42,805 bases of DNA from Streptomyces sp. NRRL B-24085 (lineage in GTDB: Bacteria; Actinomycetota; Actinomycetes; Streptomycetales; Streptomycetaceae). The position numbers and the translations under genes are program-made. The notes beneath the pieces were generated by a model. The model was not told the origin of the DNA and did not search any database. It saw only the letters and a list, made by a program, of their open reading frames with translations. Positions 1 to 7,668 of the stretch are shown here, piece after piece. The DNA lies in contig NZ_LJBR01000194.1 of NCBI RefSeq assembly GCF_001282115.1, positions 1-42,805 of the forward strand, read 5' to 3'. The number at the start of each line of letters is the position of its first letter. Within the stretch, counting starts at the first letter, position 1.

Positions 1-125
1 GCGCCCGAGGTGTTCGACTGGGCCTCGCCCGCACGCGACCGTGGCGGCCCCGGTCATCCCCTAGGCCGGGGCCGCCCAATCCGTCGGACCACCCGCACGA
101 CGCCGCACACCCGGAAGCGATCACC

Positions 126-509
126 ATGCCCCTGACGACCACGCGGACCACCACCCGTCCCGGCCCCGACTGGCCGTGCCAGGTCAAGACACCCGGCAGC
201 TACGACTGGGAACGCTCGGCGGCCAAGTGGCTGCGCGAGCTGGTGCCTGCGCGGTACGCGAGCTATCCGGCCCTGACGCGGCACACCGTGCTCCTGGCCC
301 GCCACGCGCAGATCCAGGTCCAGCACGAGATCCGGGTCGCCCGCACCGCACTCCAGACCGCCCGCGCGGACCTGCCCTCGCTCGGACTGCCGGAGTCGGT
401 CATCGAGCACACCATCAAGCTGTACGCGGCCGAGGTGCTCCAGCTCCAGCACATCGCCCGCAGCATCCGCGCGGTCACCCAGGCCCTGGTCGACCACCAG
501 GGGCGCTGA
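126..509 (+). CDS. Small conserved-looking protein of unknown function
   Basis: A 127-residue protein with no family I recognise. The first 20 residues are rich in Thr, Arg and Pro. The rest is largely charged and helix-forming, with repeated Ala, Leu, Gln and His, and it has no signal peptide, membrane segment or cysteine cluster. The ATG at 126 is preceded by GGAAG about eight bases upstream, and codon usage has the strong third-position GC bias of a real Streptomyces gene. The next gene follows on the same strand after about 45 bases. It is probably cytoplasmic; I cannot infer a function. Confidence 0.7.
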   Translation: MPLTTTRTTTRPGPDWPCQVKTPGSYDWERSAAKWLRELVPARYASYPALTRHTVLLARHAQIQVQHEIRVARTALQTARADLPSLGLPESVIEHTIKLYAAEVLQLQHIARSIRAVTQALVDHQGR

Positions 510-553
510 CCCCCGCCCCGAGGGCATGACCCACGCCGTACGTGGGACCCGTG

Positions 554-1126
554 GTGAGCATGAGCACCACCGACGTACGTCACGGCGACCCGGTCACCAC
601 CGTCCTCACCTGGGAGGTGCGTCCCGGCCGGGAGCGTGAGTTCGAGCGCTGGACGCGGGGGATCACCCGCTGCGCCAGACGGTTCCCCGGCAACGAGGGC
701 GTCTCCTGGCTGCGTCCCGAGGACGGCCACCGCTTCCACGCGGTGCTGCGCTGGTCCGATTCCCACCGGCTCACCGCCTGGTTGCAGTCGGACGAGCGGG
801 CGGACTGGCACGCCCGGATCGACGGCATCGCCACGGAACTCGGCAGCGAACGGCAGTCGACGACCGGGCTAGAGACCTGGTTCAGCCTGCCCGGCACCAC
901 CGTGCGGCCCCCGGTCCGCTGGAAGATGGTGCTCACCACGTTCCTCGGCGCCTTCCCGTGCACGCTGCTCATCCAGTGGCTGCTGACGCCCCGCACCGCC
1001 GCCTGGCCCCTGCCGCTGCGGGCCGCGGTGTTCCCGGTGGTCCTCCTGCCGCTCCTCACCTACCTGGTCATGCCCCTGCTCAGCCGGCTGCTGCGGCGGT
1101 GGCTCTACCCGCCGCCCGAGCACTGA
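554..1126 (+). CDS. Membrane protein with N-terminal antibiotic-biosynthesis-monooxygenase (ABM) fold
   Basis: Residues 10-105 resemble the dimeric alpha/beta-barrel ABM family: a TVLTWEVRPGREREFERW start, a central GVSWLRPEDGHRFHAVLRW strand pair and a WLQSDERADW helix. After this come two hydrophobic segments (about residues 120-145 and 150-175) and a basic tail. This matches a known actinobacterial architecture in which an ABM domain is fused to a small membrane anchor. Such domains occur both in quinone-forming monooxygenases and in non-enzymatic proteins, so no substrate can be assigned. GTG at 554 has GGGA six bases upstream; GTG at 542 and ATG at 560 are alternatives. It is followed by the sensor phosphatase on the same strand. 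Confidence 0.75.
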   Translation: MSMSTTDVRHGDPVTTVLTWEVRPGREREFERWTRGITRCARRFPGNEGVSWLRPEDGHRFHAVLRWSDSHRLTAWLQSDERADWHARIDGIATELGSERQSTTGLETWFSLPGTTVRPPVRWKMVLTTFLGAFPCTLLIQWLLTPRTAAWPLPLRAAVFPVVLLPLLTYLVMPLLSRLLRRWLYPPPEH

Positions 1127-1240
1127 GCCGCCGCGAACCGGCGGCCCGGCCGGTTTCGTCAACCGGTGGGGTCACCGGTGTGTGGGATGCGTGCTCACAA
1201 CAGCGCGATCGGTACCTGGCGCATGTGCGATGCTCAACGC

Positions 1241-3673
1241 GTGACGAGCGAGTCGACCGGCCCCCCGCACGCCGGTACCGCCCCCGACATGGCCGCACTG
1301 GCCAAGGTCGTGGCCAGACAACGTGCCGAGATGGACCGGTTGCGGGACCAGGCCGCCACCTCGGCCGTGCTGGAGCGTGCCAAGGGCGCCGTCATGGCGC
1401 TGACCGGCTGCACGCCGGAAGCGGCCGGCGAGGACCTGCTCCAGCGCGCCAGGGCCGGCAACCGCACGCTGCTCGAGGAGTGCTGGATCACCCTCGGCTC
1501 CCTGCCACCGCTCGGTACCCCCGCGGAACTCCCCGGCGACGACGTTCCCGCCGCACCCCTGTCCGTGATCCCCGGCCCGGCCGGTCCCCGCTCCGTCCCG
1601 GCGGGCACCGCCGTCCCCGCCGGGCGGGACTCCCGCGCCCCGGACGACGGGTTCACCGCGCTCGGCCGCCTCGGCAAGGCCCTCGCCCACGTGGCCACCC
1701 CCCAGGACCTGGCCGGCCGTCTCCTGGAGGAGCTCGCGGCGGACGCCGACGCCGACGCCCTCCTGATCTTCCGGTCGCTGCCGGCCGGAGGCCTCGAACT
1801 GATCGGCCACGCCGGCATCGACGCCACCCTGGCCGCCCAGTGGGCGCGGGTCCCCCCTCTGAGCGGCGTCGCCGCGCTCGAAGCGCTCCGGGCGCGGGAG
1901 CCCCTCTGGCTGGAGGACTTCGCGGCCGACCGGGAACGGCACCTGCTCATAGGGGACCCGCCCGAGCGCTGGCTCTCGCGTGCCTGGCTGCCGGTGCCGG
2001 CGGGTGACGAGGCCGAGGTCTGCCTCGGGGTGCTGCGGGCACGGAGCGGGACCTTCTCACCGCAGGTCCGGCAGCTCCTGAAGGCCGTCGTCCGGCTGTG
2101 TGCCGGCTGGCTGCGCTCCTCCGGCACCCGGCCGGAGCGCAGTGCCGCCTCCTCGGCCGCCGCCCAGCCCGTGTTCGACTCGCTGCCCGGCTCGGCAATG
2201 CTGCTCACGCCGTTGCGCGGCTCCTCCGGAGAGGTCGAGGACTACCGCATCGACGCCGCCACCGAGGAGGCGGCCGACGTCGTGGGTCGCACCGGCAGGC
2301 AACTGCTCGGCCGCCGGATCCTGGAGTGCTTCCCCGGCATGGCGGACGAGGCGCTGTGGCACGGCTGTCTGCGCACGCTGGCCACCGGCGAGCCGTTCGA
2401 GGGCAAGCCGTTCGCCTACCAGGAGGTCGTGGACGGTGTCGCCGAGCTGGCCACGTACACGGTGCACGCGGCCCGCCTCGGCGACGCCCTGGTCGTCACC
2501 TGGGTCCGCCACGACTCCTCCGACCGGCAGGAGCAGCGCCTGGCGGACGTGCAGCGGCTGGGGAACCTGGGCTGGGCGAACTGGAACCTGGTCACCGGCG
2601 AGGGCAACTGGTCCTCCCAGGCCTTCCTCGTGACGAACCGCGATCCCGCGCTCGGACCGGTCCGGCTGGCCGACCTTCCCCGGCTGGCGCTGGCCGAGGA
2701 CGCGCCGGTGCTGGCCCACGCCGTGCAGGAACTCGTGCGCGCGGGGCTCCCGTTCGACGTCCCGTTCCGGATCCGGGCCGGGGACGAGGTCCGCCATCTG
2801 CGGATGGTCGCCGAAGTCGTGACGGACACCGGGAACGAACCGGTCGAGGTGCACGGCTTCGTCCAGGACCTCACCGCGCAGCGCAGCGCCGAACTGGCCC
2901 TCGTCGAGAGCGAACAGGCGATCGTGACGCAGCACGGGGTGCTGCACGCCGAGCGGACGCTGGCCACCCGTCTCCAGCACGCGCTGCTGCCCCTGCCCAC
3001 CCGGCCGGTCCACCTCGCCGGACTGCGGGTCGAAGTGGCCTATCTGCCCGCCCAGTCGGGGATCCACGTCGGCGGTGACTGGTTCAGTGCCATCGAACTG
3101 CCCGACGGCGACGCCCTGTTCGTGGTCGGTGACGTCGCCGGGCACGGCATCGACGCCGTCGCCACGATGGCCCAACTGCGCTTCACCGCCAAGGGCATGG
3201 TCATCACGGGCTCCTCGCTGACCGGGGCGCTCGCCCGTCTCAACACCCTGCTGCTGCACTCACGCGACTCCCACGGCACCGCGACCATGGTCCTGGCCCG
3301 CTACGATCCCGGCGAACGGTGCCTGGTGTGGGCCCAGGCCGGTCATCCGCCACCGCTGCTGGTGCGCGACGGGCAGGCGCGCTATCTGGACCGCCCCCTC
3401 GGCATACTGCTGGGGGCCTGTTCCGATCCGGACTTCCAGGAGGCGCGCTGCGTCCTGGAGCCGGGTGACCGCGTCCTGCTCTACACCGACGGTCTGGTCG
3501 AGCGGCCCACGGAGGGCATCGACCACGGCCTGGACCGGCTCGCCGCCGCCGTCGCGGCCCACCCCACCGACGAGCCCGGCTCCCTGGCGCCGCTGCTGGC
3601 CTCGGTACTGGACGGCGACCGGCGCGACGACGTCTGTGTCGTGGACATCAGGGTGCCGTCCGCGCCGCAGTGA
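1241..3673 (+). CDS. ANTAR-GAF-PAS-PAS-SpoIIE sensor protein phosphatase
   Basis: This is a multidomain PP2C (SpoIIE-type) serine/threonine phosphatase that probably dephosphorylates an anti-anti-sigma factor in a partner-switching pathway. From this start the order is a short coiled helix (about 18-43), an ANTAR-like segment (about 43-90, with ERAKGAVMALTGC), a GAF-like domain (about 140-293), two PAS-like regions (about 310-423 and 430-547) and the phosphatase (about 577-808). The metal-binding motifs GGDW and VGDVAGHG and the C-terminal DDVCV are intact, so it should be active. ANTAR normally binds RNA hairpins and lies at the C-terminus; here it is N-terminal. The start is uncertain: GTG 1241 is chosen because the sequence before it is poorly conserved in style, but in-frame starts run back to 1166 and no ribosome-binding site is strong. 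Confidence 0.88.
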   Translation: MTSESTGPPHAGTAPDMAALAKVVARQRAEMDRLRDQAATSAVLERAKGAVMALTGCTPEAAGEDLLQRARAGNRTLLEECWITLGSLPPLGTPAELPGDDVPAAPLSVIPGPAGPRSVPAGTAVPAGRDSRAPDDGFTALGRLGKALAHVATPQDLAGRLLEELAADADADALLIFRSLPAGGLELIGHAGIDATLAAQWARVPPLSGVAALEALRAREPLWLEDFAADRERHLLIGDPPERWLSRAWLPVPAGDEAEVCLGVLRARSGTFSPQVRQLLKAVVRLCAGWLRSSGTRPERSAASSAAAQPVFDSLPGSAMLLTPLRGSSGEVEDYRIDAATEEAADVVGRTGRQLLGRRILECFPGMADEALWHGCLRTLATGEPFEGKPFAYQEVVDGVAELATYTVHAARLGDALVVTWVRHDSSDRQEQRLADVQRLGNLGWANWNLVTGEGNWSSQAFLVTNRDPALGPVRLADLPRLALAEDAPVLAHAVQELVRAGLPFDVPFRIRAGDEVRHLRMVAEVVTDTGNEPVEVHGFVQDLTAQRSAELALVESEQAIVTQHGVLHAERTLATRLQHALLPLPTRPVHLAGLRVEVAYLPAQSGIHVGGDWFSAIELPDGDALFVVGDVAGHGIDAVATMAQLRFTAKGMVITGSSLTGALARLNTLLLHSRDSHGTATMVLARYDPGERCLVWAQAGHPPPLLVRDGQARYLDRPLGILLGACSDPDFQEARCVLEPGDRVLLYTDGLVERPTEGIDHGLDRLAAAVAAHPTDEPGSLAPLLASVLDGDRRDDVCVVDIRVPSAPQ

Positions 3674-3727
3674 GGCCGAGCGAGCCGCACTGAGCCGCCG
3701 GGGCACGCACCGCGAGCCCGTGCCGGA

Positions 3728-4210
3728 TCAGTCCGCCGGGTGGCCGGGTGAGATGGACACCGCGTCGGACAGCCGCAACAGCTCCGCGCCCTCGGTGTCC
3801 CCGCGCGCACCCCACGCCTGCGGTTCCAGGACGAACCCGACGTGGTCACCCCCCTCGACGCGTTGCACCACGGTGCCGACGAACCAGGCCGCCGCCTCCT
3901 CCAGCACCACGGCCCCGCCGGCCTCCTCCCGCCAGCGGACCCGCGCGAACTTGTCCGTCCGGTCCCCCGTCTCCCCGCCGAACAGCTCGGCCAGGCCGCG
4001 CTGTTCGCGGGTGAGCAGATGGACCGCGAGGCGGTCCGCGGTGCGGGCCACGCGGTAGGTGCGGTTGGCCTTCGACAGCCACACCGCGTACCGCACGGGC
4101 TCCAGCGAGCACTGTGAGGCGAATCCGACGAGACAGCCCGCGCGGTCGCCGTCAGCGGCGGCGGTCACGACGCACATGTCGGGGTCGAGCCGGTCGATGA
4201 ACACGTCCAT
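3728..4210 (-). CDS. Flavin-reductase-like FMN-binding split-barrel protein
   Basis: A 160-residue protein of the flavin-reductase-like fold. The N-terminus (MDVFIDRLDPDMCVVTA) and the following GCLVGFASQCSLEP segment match the FMN-phosphate-binding start of this family, and AVWLSKANRTYRVARTADRLAVHLL is the usual second strand-helix unit (written here only to place it, residues about 40-67). Members reduce FMN or FAD with NAD(P)H, or serve as reductase partners of monooxygenases. ATG 4210 is preferred over 4219 because GAGG lies about nine bases upstream. The gene begins about 18 bases after the stop of the peptidoglycan-binding gene, so the two are probably cotranscribed. The partner enzyme is not evident. 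Confidence 0.8.
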   Translation of the reverse strand: MDVFIDRLDPDMCVVTAAADGDRAGCLVGFASQCSLEPVRYAVWLSKANRTYRVARTADRLAVHLLTREQRGLAELFGGETGDRTDKFARVRWREEAGGAVVLEEAAAWFVGTVVQRVEGGDHVGFVLEPQAWGARGDTEGAELLRLSDAVSISPGHPAD

Positions 4211-4228
4211 GCCCGCCATCCTCGTCGA

Positions 4229-4897
4229 TCAGCCGCCCGTACGGGACTCCAGGTCCCGCCGGGTGTCGTCGCCGTACACACCGTCCTCGTCGCCGCGGAT
4301 GCCGTACCAGAGCTGGAAGCGGGCCACGGCGGCGGTCAGGGTCGTGTCGTAGGTGCCGTCGGTGGCGCCGCCGTCGTAGACGTTCGGGATGCGTCGCAGG
4401 CGTTCCTGGAGGTCGGTCACCTGGGGGCCGCTGTCCCCCTGGCGCAGGGTGCCGGGGCCGTCGGGGTCGGTGTCGCCGGAGACCGTGGGGGCGGGTGCGG
4501 CGGTCGCGGAGGCGGTCGCGGTCGGCTGCGGGGCGGCCTCGGCGGCGCTCTGTCCGCGGTCGACGAGCAGGAGCGCACAGCCGAAGCCGATCACCGCGGC
4601 CGCTGCCACGGCCGCCGCGATCGCCGTGCGGCGCAGCCCCCGCACCCGGCCCCGGGGGATGTCACGGGAGGCGCGGGCGCGGTCGTGGTCGTCCCGGAGG
4701 GGCGGCAGTTCCTCGGTGGCGTCCTCGGTTCCGGACGGTGCGGCGGGCAGTGCGACGGACTCGTAGTCGACGGCCCCTCGGGGCGGCATGTCCTTCATGA
4801 GCTCCGCCAGCGCGTCGGTGCGGCGCGGACGCAGCACCCGGACGGGCTCGATGGGCGGCCCGGCCGGCGGCACCCCTCGGTCGGACGGTGTCGGCAT
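4229..4897 (-). CDS. Single-pass membrane protein with C-terminal peptidoglycan-binding domain
   Basis: A 222-residue protein with three parts. Residues 1-85 are a charged, probably cytoplasmic region. Residues about 88-112 are one hydrophobic segment. A Thr/Ala/Pro-rich linker follows, and the last 75 residues form a PG_binding_1 domain (LRQGDSGPQVTDLQERLRR, AVARFQLWYGI, DGVYGDDT). It has no enzymatic domain, so it probably senses or docks on the cell wall from the membrane. The start is firm: AAGGAG lies seven bases before ATG 4897, and the much longer in-frame open reading to 5716 is antisense-like shadow of the ATP-grasp gene. The ATP-grasp gene lies upstream on the same strand and the flavin-reductase-like gene follows directly. 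Confidence 0.85.
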   Translation of the reverse strand: MPTPSDRGVPPAGPPIEPVRVLRPRRTDALAELMKDMPPRGAVDYESVALPAAPSGTEDATEELPPLRDDHDRARASRDIPRGRVRGLRRTAIAAAVAAAAVIGFGCALLLVDRGQSAAEAAPQPTATASATAAPAPTVSGDTDPDGPGTLRQGDSGPQVTDLQERLRRIPNVYDGGATDGTYDTTLTAAVARFQLWYGIRGDEDGVYGDDTRRDLESRTGG

Positions 4898-5004
4898 CCT
4901 GGTCTCCTTCCCTCCCGCGCACACGGGTCTGGGCCGTCCCCCGGGGAGTGATACGGCGCCGCGGGCCCGGGAGTTCAGCTCCCGCCGGCCCCGGGGCCCG
5001 CCGC

Positions 5005-5838
5005 TCACCGGGGAGAGGAGCCGAGGAACTTGTGCAGGGATGCCTTCATGGCCGCGACGAAGGAGTCCCTGCCCGCGTCGTCCAGGGCGTCCAGGGAGAG
5101 GTACGGGTTGAGGTCCTCCAGCTCGACCAGCAGGAGTTCGCCGCCCGGGGCCCGGCAGGCGTCCACGCGCTGGATGCCGTGGCCGAGGGCGTTCCACTCG
5201 ACGAAGCGCCGGGCGAACTCCAGGTCCTCGGGGCTGGGCCGGTACGGCTCCAGGTCCCAGCGCCGGTCGGCGTGCGGGGCGTACAGGGCGTACTGGAAGT
5301 CGTGGTCGACGAAGTAGAAGGAGACCTCGTAGGCGAAGTCGACGCACGGCTGGACGAGGACCTGCCCGTCGATGTGGTCGAGCACCTCGTCGGCGGACAG
5401 GATCCGCAGGCCTATGGAGTCGGCGCCGAGTCTGGGCTTGACGACGTACCGGTCGCCGGCCGGCAGCCGGTCCAGGTCCTCGGCACGGTCGACGGTCGGG
5501 ATGACGGGGTGTCCCGCGGCCGTGAGGTCGAGCAGGTACTGCTTGCCCGCCATGTCGGCCTTGCCGGTCAGGGGGTTGTACACGCGCGTGCCGACGCGCA
5601 GCGCCCGCTCGCGGAAGGTGTCGTACGCCTCCTGGTACGCCAGGACCGGCCCGCTGTTGCGGACGACGACGGCGTCGAAGCCGTCCGCCAGCGCGTCGGC
5701 GTCCCGGGGATGGCACAGGGCGAGGTCGAAGTCCTCCCTCAGGCGCGCGCTGAGAAGGATGTCCTCGTCGCAGTAGCGGCGCCCGCGGGCCGGGTAGGCC
5801 AGGTCGGTGACGTACAGGAGGGCGGGGCGGCGGGACAT
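5005..5838 (-). CDS. ATP-grasp domain protein
   Basis: A 277-residue enzyme of the ATP-grasp superfamily, which couples a carboxylate to an amine or thiol through an acyl-phosphate. The N-terminal third is a Rossmann-like pre-ATP-grasp region. KADMAGKQYLLDL starts the ATP-grasp core, RYVVKPRLGADSIGL is the phosphate-binding strand-loop, and VELEDLNPYLSLD near residue 250 holds the Mg-binding Glu and Asn. The substrate is unknown; the peptidoglycan-binding gene downstream suggests, but does not prove, a wall-related amide product. GAGGAG seven bases before ATG 5838 fixes the start, and the in-frame extension to 5910 lacks coding character. It reads away from the TetR gene at 5974. Confidence 0.85.
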   Translation of the reverse strand: MSRRPALLYVTDLAYPARGRRYCDEDILLSARLREDFDLALCHPRDADALADGFDAVVVRNSGPVLAYQEAYDTFRERALRVGTRVYNPLTGKADMAGKQYLLDLTAAGHPVIPTVDRAEDLDRLPAGDRYVVKPRLGADSIGLRILSADEVLDHIDGQVLVQPCVDFAYEVSFYFVDHDFQYALYAPHADRRWDLEPYRPSPEDLEFARRFVEWNALGHGIQRVDACRAPGGELLLVELEDLNPYLSLDALDDAGRDSFVAAMKASLHKFLGSSPR

Positions 5839-5905
5839 GCGGGACTCCTCGGCGGGCGGGCGCCGATCGTATGCGGTGCGCCGGTCACCCGACAACGCGG
5901 CGAAC

Positions 5906-5942
5906 GGCACTCAGTTCCCCGATCAGGCTGCACCCAGTGCCA
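5906..5942. promoter_or_regulatory. Two copies of a GGCACTCAGTGCC-type operator upstream of the TetR gene
   Basis: GGCACTCAGTTCC (5906-5918) and TGCACCCAGTGCC (5929-5941) are imperfect 13-base palindromes of the form GGCACT-C-AGTGCC. A third copy lies before the zinc-ribbon gene at 6701. The second copy covers the expected -35 region of the TetR gene: TACGTT at 5961-5966 would be its -10 box, with ATG eight bases later, giving a leaderless transcript. Autorepression by the adjacent TetR is the natural reading, but it is inferred. Confidence 0.6.
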
Positions 5943-5973
5943 TTCAGGCGGCCCGGATGCTACGTTCGCGACC

Positions 5974-6678
5974 ATGAGCTCCACCAAGCCCGCCATGCGG
6001 GACGCGCTGGTCGCGGCAGCCTTCCAGTTGTTCCTGGAACGGGGTTACGAGCAGACCACCGTCGACGACATCGTCGCGCTCGCCGGAGTCGGGCGCCGCT
6101 CGTTCTTCCGGTACTTCCCTTCCAAGGAGGACGTGGTCTTCCCCGACCACGAGCGGTGCCTGGCCGACATGACGGCCTTCCTGGCCGCGAGCGACCCCGG
6201 GTGCGACCCGCTGGAGCGGGTCTGCGAGGCGGTGCGGCTGGTCCTGCGCATGTACACCGAGAACCCGACCTTCTCCGTGCAGCGCTACCGCCTCACCAAG
6301 CAGGTGCCGGGCCTGCGCGCCTATGAGCTGTCCGTGGTGTGGCGCTACGAGCGCTCCTTCGCGGAGTACCTGCGCGGGCGCCTGAAGGGGCTGCACGACG
6401 GAACGCTGCGGGCCGACGTCATCGCCGCCGCCGTGGCCGCTGCCCACAACAACGCCCTGCGCTCCTGGCTGCGCTCGGACGGGAAGGGCGACGCCGAACA
6501 GGCGGTGGAGCACGCGCTGGGCTACGTCCAGGCCGCCTTCGGCGCGCCCGGCGCGCCGCCCGCCGACGAGCCGCCCGAGGACGTGGTGGTGATCGTCTCC
6601 CGCCGCGGTGCCCCGATGTGGCGGGTGGTCCAGGAGATCGAGTCCACGCTCGACCGGGACCGACCCGGCGGAAGATGA
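5974..6678 (+). CDS. TetR-family transcriptional repressor
   Basis: A 234-residue TetR protein. The N-terminal helix-turn-helix is clear: residues about 8-55, with ALVAAAFQLFLERGYEQTT, VDDIVALAGVGRRSFFRYF and SKEDVVF. The C-terminal ligand and dimer domain is all helical up to about residue 190 and ends in an unusual Pro-rich stretch followed by a hydrophobic tail (VVVIVSRRGAPMW). ATG 5974 directly follows a TACGTT -10-like box, so the message is probably leaderless. Palindromes matching GGCACTCAGTGCC occur before this gene and before the next one (6701), implying that the protein represses itself and the zinc-ribbon OB-fold gene. The ligand is unknown; an acyl-CoA is plausible given what the neighbour's family does. 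Confidence 0.88.
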   Translation: MSSTKPAMRDALVAAAFQLFLERGYEQTTVDDIVALAGVGRRSFFRYFPSKEDVVFPDHERCLADMTAFLAASDPGCDPLERVCEAVRLVLRMYTENPTFSVQRYRLTKQVPGLRAYELSVVWRYERSFAEYLRGRLKGLHDGTLRADVIAAAVAAAHNNALRSWLRSDGKGDAEQAVEHALGYVQAAFGAPGAPPADEPPEDVVVIVSRRGAPMWRVVQEIESTLDRDRPGGR

Positions 6679-6700
6679 GGGTACGCAGTACCTTTACGGC

Positions 6701-6715
6701 TGACACTCAGTGCCA
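6701..6715. promoter_or_regulatory. TetR-type operator upstream of the zinc-ribbon OB-fold gene
   Basis: TGACACTCAGTGCCA is a 15-base palindrome with one mismatched pair. It matches the two sites before the TetR gene at 5974 in the core ACTCAGT-CC. It lies about 100 bases before the GTG at 6813, over the likely promoter (CATACG/TACGCT follows at once). The 22 bases between the TetR stop and this site leave no room for another gene. Confidence 0.65.
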
Positions 6716-6812
6716 TACGCTGACCGTGTGCACGGCGGCACGGGGAGCCGCGCACGTCCGTGCACGGTTACCCGGGCACGTGGGATCCGGCCGAGCGCAG
6801 GGAGTTGACAGC

Positions 6813-7226
6813 GTGTACCACCACTCAGGAAGCATTGCTCGTCAGGCAGCCGGTTCCGGGACGGGCGTACTCGAGCCCGCCGCTCCGGCCACGGACGCGA
6901 TCCTCTTCCAGCGCTGCACCTGGTGCGGCACGGCGATGTACCACCGGCTGCTGTGTCCGGTCTGCCAGGGCGGTGACCTGCGCACCGAGCGCAGCGAGGG
7001 CGTGGGGACGGTCCGGCACTCGACGGTGGTGCACCGCAACACCCCCGCCGCCCGCAATGTGTCGCTGATCGAGCTGGCCGAGGGGTTCGTCGTCCGGGGC
7101 CGGGTCATGGGCCCGCCCGCCGCGATCCACAGCGGCGACCGGGTGCGGATGTCGACGGCCAAGGACCCGGTCCGCGGCGAACCGGTCTTCCAGCTCGTCG
7201 ACGAGCCCTACCGCGCCTGGAGCTGA
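6813..7226 (+). CDS. Zinc-ribbon OB-fold protein (DUF35 type)
   Basis: A 137-residue protein with the DUF35 arrangement. A rubredoxin-like zinc ribbon has Cys at residues 35, 38, 48 and 51 (CTWC...CPVC). It is followed by an OB-fold beta-barrel with GTVRHSTVVHR, VSLIELAEGFVVRGRV and GDRVRM. Relatives partner with thiolases, acyl-CoA hydratases and polyketide or lipid enzymes and are thought to help bind acyl-CoA. No such partner is adjacent here. GTG 6813 has GGGAG eight bases upstream. The preceding TetR gene shares an operator with it, so expression is probably induced by the regulator's ligand. A short hairpin at 7240-7259 may end the transcript. Confidence 0.85.
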   Translation: MYHHSGSIARQAAGSGTGVLEPAAPATDAILFQRCTWCGTAMYHRLLCPVCQGGDLRTERSEGVGTVRHSTVVHRNTPAARNVSLIELAEGFVVRGRVMGPPAAIHSGDRVRMSTAKDPVRGEPVFQLVDEPYRAWS

Positions 7227-7239
7227 GACCCCGTCACCT

Positions 7240-7259
7240 CCGTGCGGGCGCGCGCACGG
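7240..7259 (+). terminator. Short GC hairpin after the zinc-ribbon gene
   Basis: CCGTGC (7240-7245) pairs with GCACGG (7254-7259) around an eight-base loop, 13 bases after the stop. There is no T-run, as is common in Streptomyces. The stem is short, so this is a weak call. Confidence 0.4.
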
Positions 7260-7269
7260 GGCTCCGGGC

Positions 7270-7483
7270 TCACCACATCCCGGGGAGCAGATCGCGCACC
7301 CGCACCGGCGGTCCCGTCCCTAAGCACCGGTTGGCGGCGATGCCCACGCGCCATGCGGGTGGGGCCGGGATCGCACAGGGCCGCGACACGGCGGCCGGGG
7401 CGGGTCGCGAGGGACCGGGTGAACGACTGGGCACGGTGGCCGGTGCCGACAACGGCCGCGCAGAGGTGGGGAGTCCGAGTCAG
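7270..7483 (-). pseudogene. Internally deleted Gfo/Idh/MocA-type oxidoreductase remnant
   Basis: Read on the minus strand from about 7483, one frame gives the start of a Rossmann-fold oxidoreductase: AAVVGTGHRAQSFTRSL, then RRVAALCDPGPTRMA. This is the usual glycine motif, helix and acidic end of the second strand. Directly after this the homology changes frame and continues as GIAANRCLGTGPPVRV-RDLL, which resembles the extreme C-terminus of the same family, ending at the TGA at 7270-7272. About 300 or more central residues are missing. The expected start codon appears as CTG at 7481-7483, with a GGGGAGG-like sequence upstream. The gene is therefore dead. It lies in the otherwise empty stretch 7227-7668; apart from it and the hairpin at 7240, I see nothing else there except the leader of the next gene. 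Confidence 0.65.
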
Positions 7484-7668
7484 GGAAAGCGCCTCCCCCG
7501 CGGGGAGGTGCGCCAGTCCCTCGACCCCGTTGGCTTGTTCGCGCCCTCGGTCCGCGATCTTCGGCTCCGCACAGACAACCCACAGCCACTCCTCCCCCGT
7601 CCTAGGTGGCGCGAGAGACGCCCGGGACCGACGGGACGTCTGCGCACGGGGATTCGAGGAGAGAACCA

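Noticed and set aside
1..125. Possible 3' end of an upstream gene
   Set aside because: Two plus-strand frames read without a stop through the first 60 or more bases (one ends at 64, the other at 135), and neither contains a recognisable motif, so I cannot choose.
3674..3727. Weak hairpin between the phosphatase and flavin-reductase-like genes
   Set aside because: The arms CCGG..CACG and CGTGCCGG need a two-base bulge, so the stem is not better than expected at this GC content.
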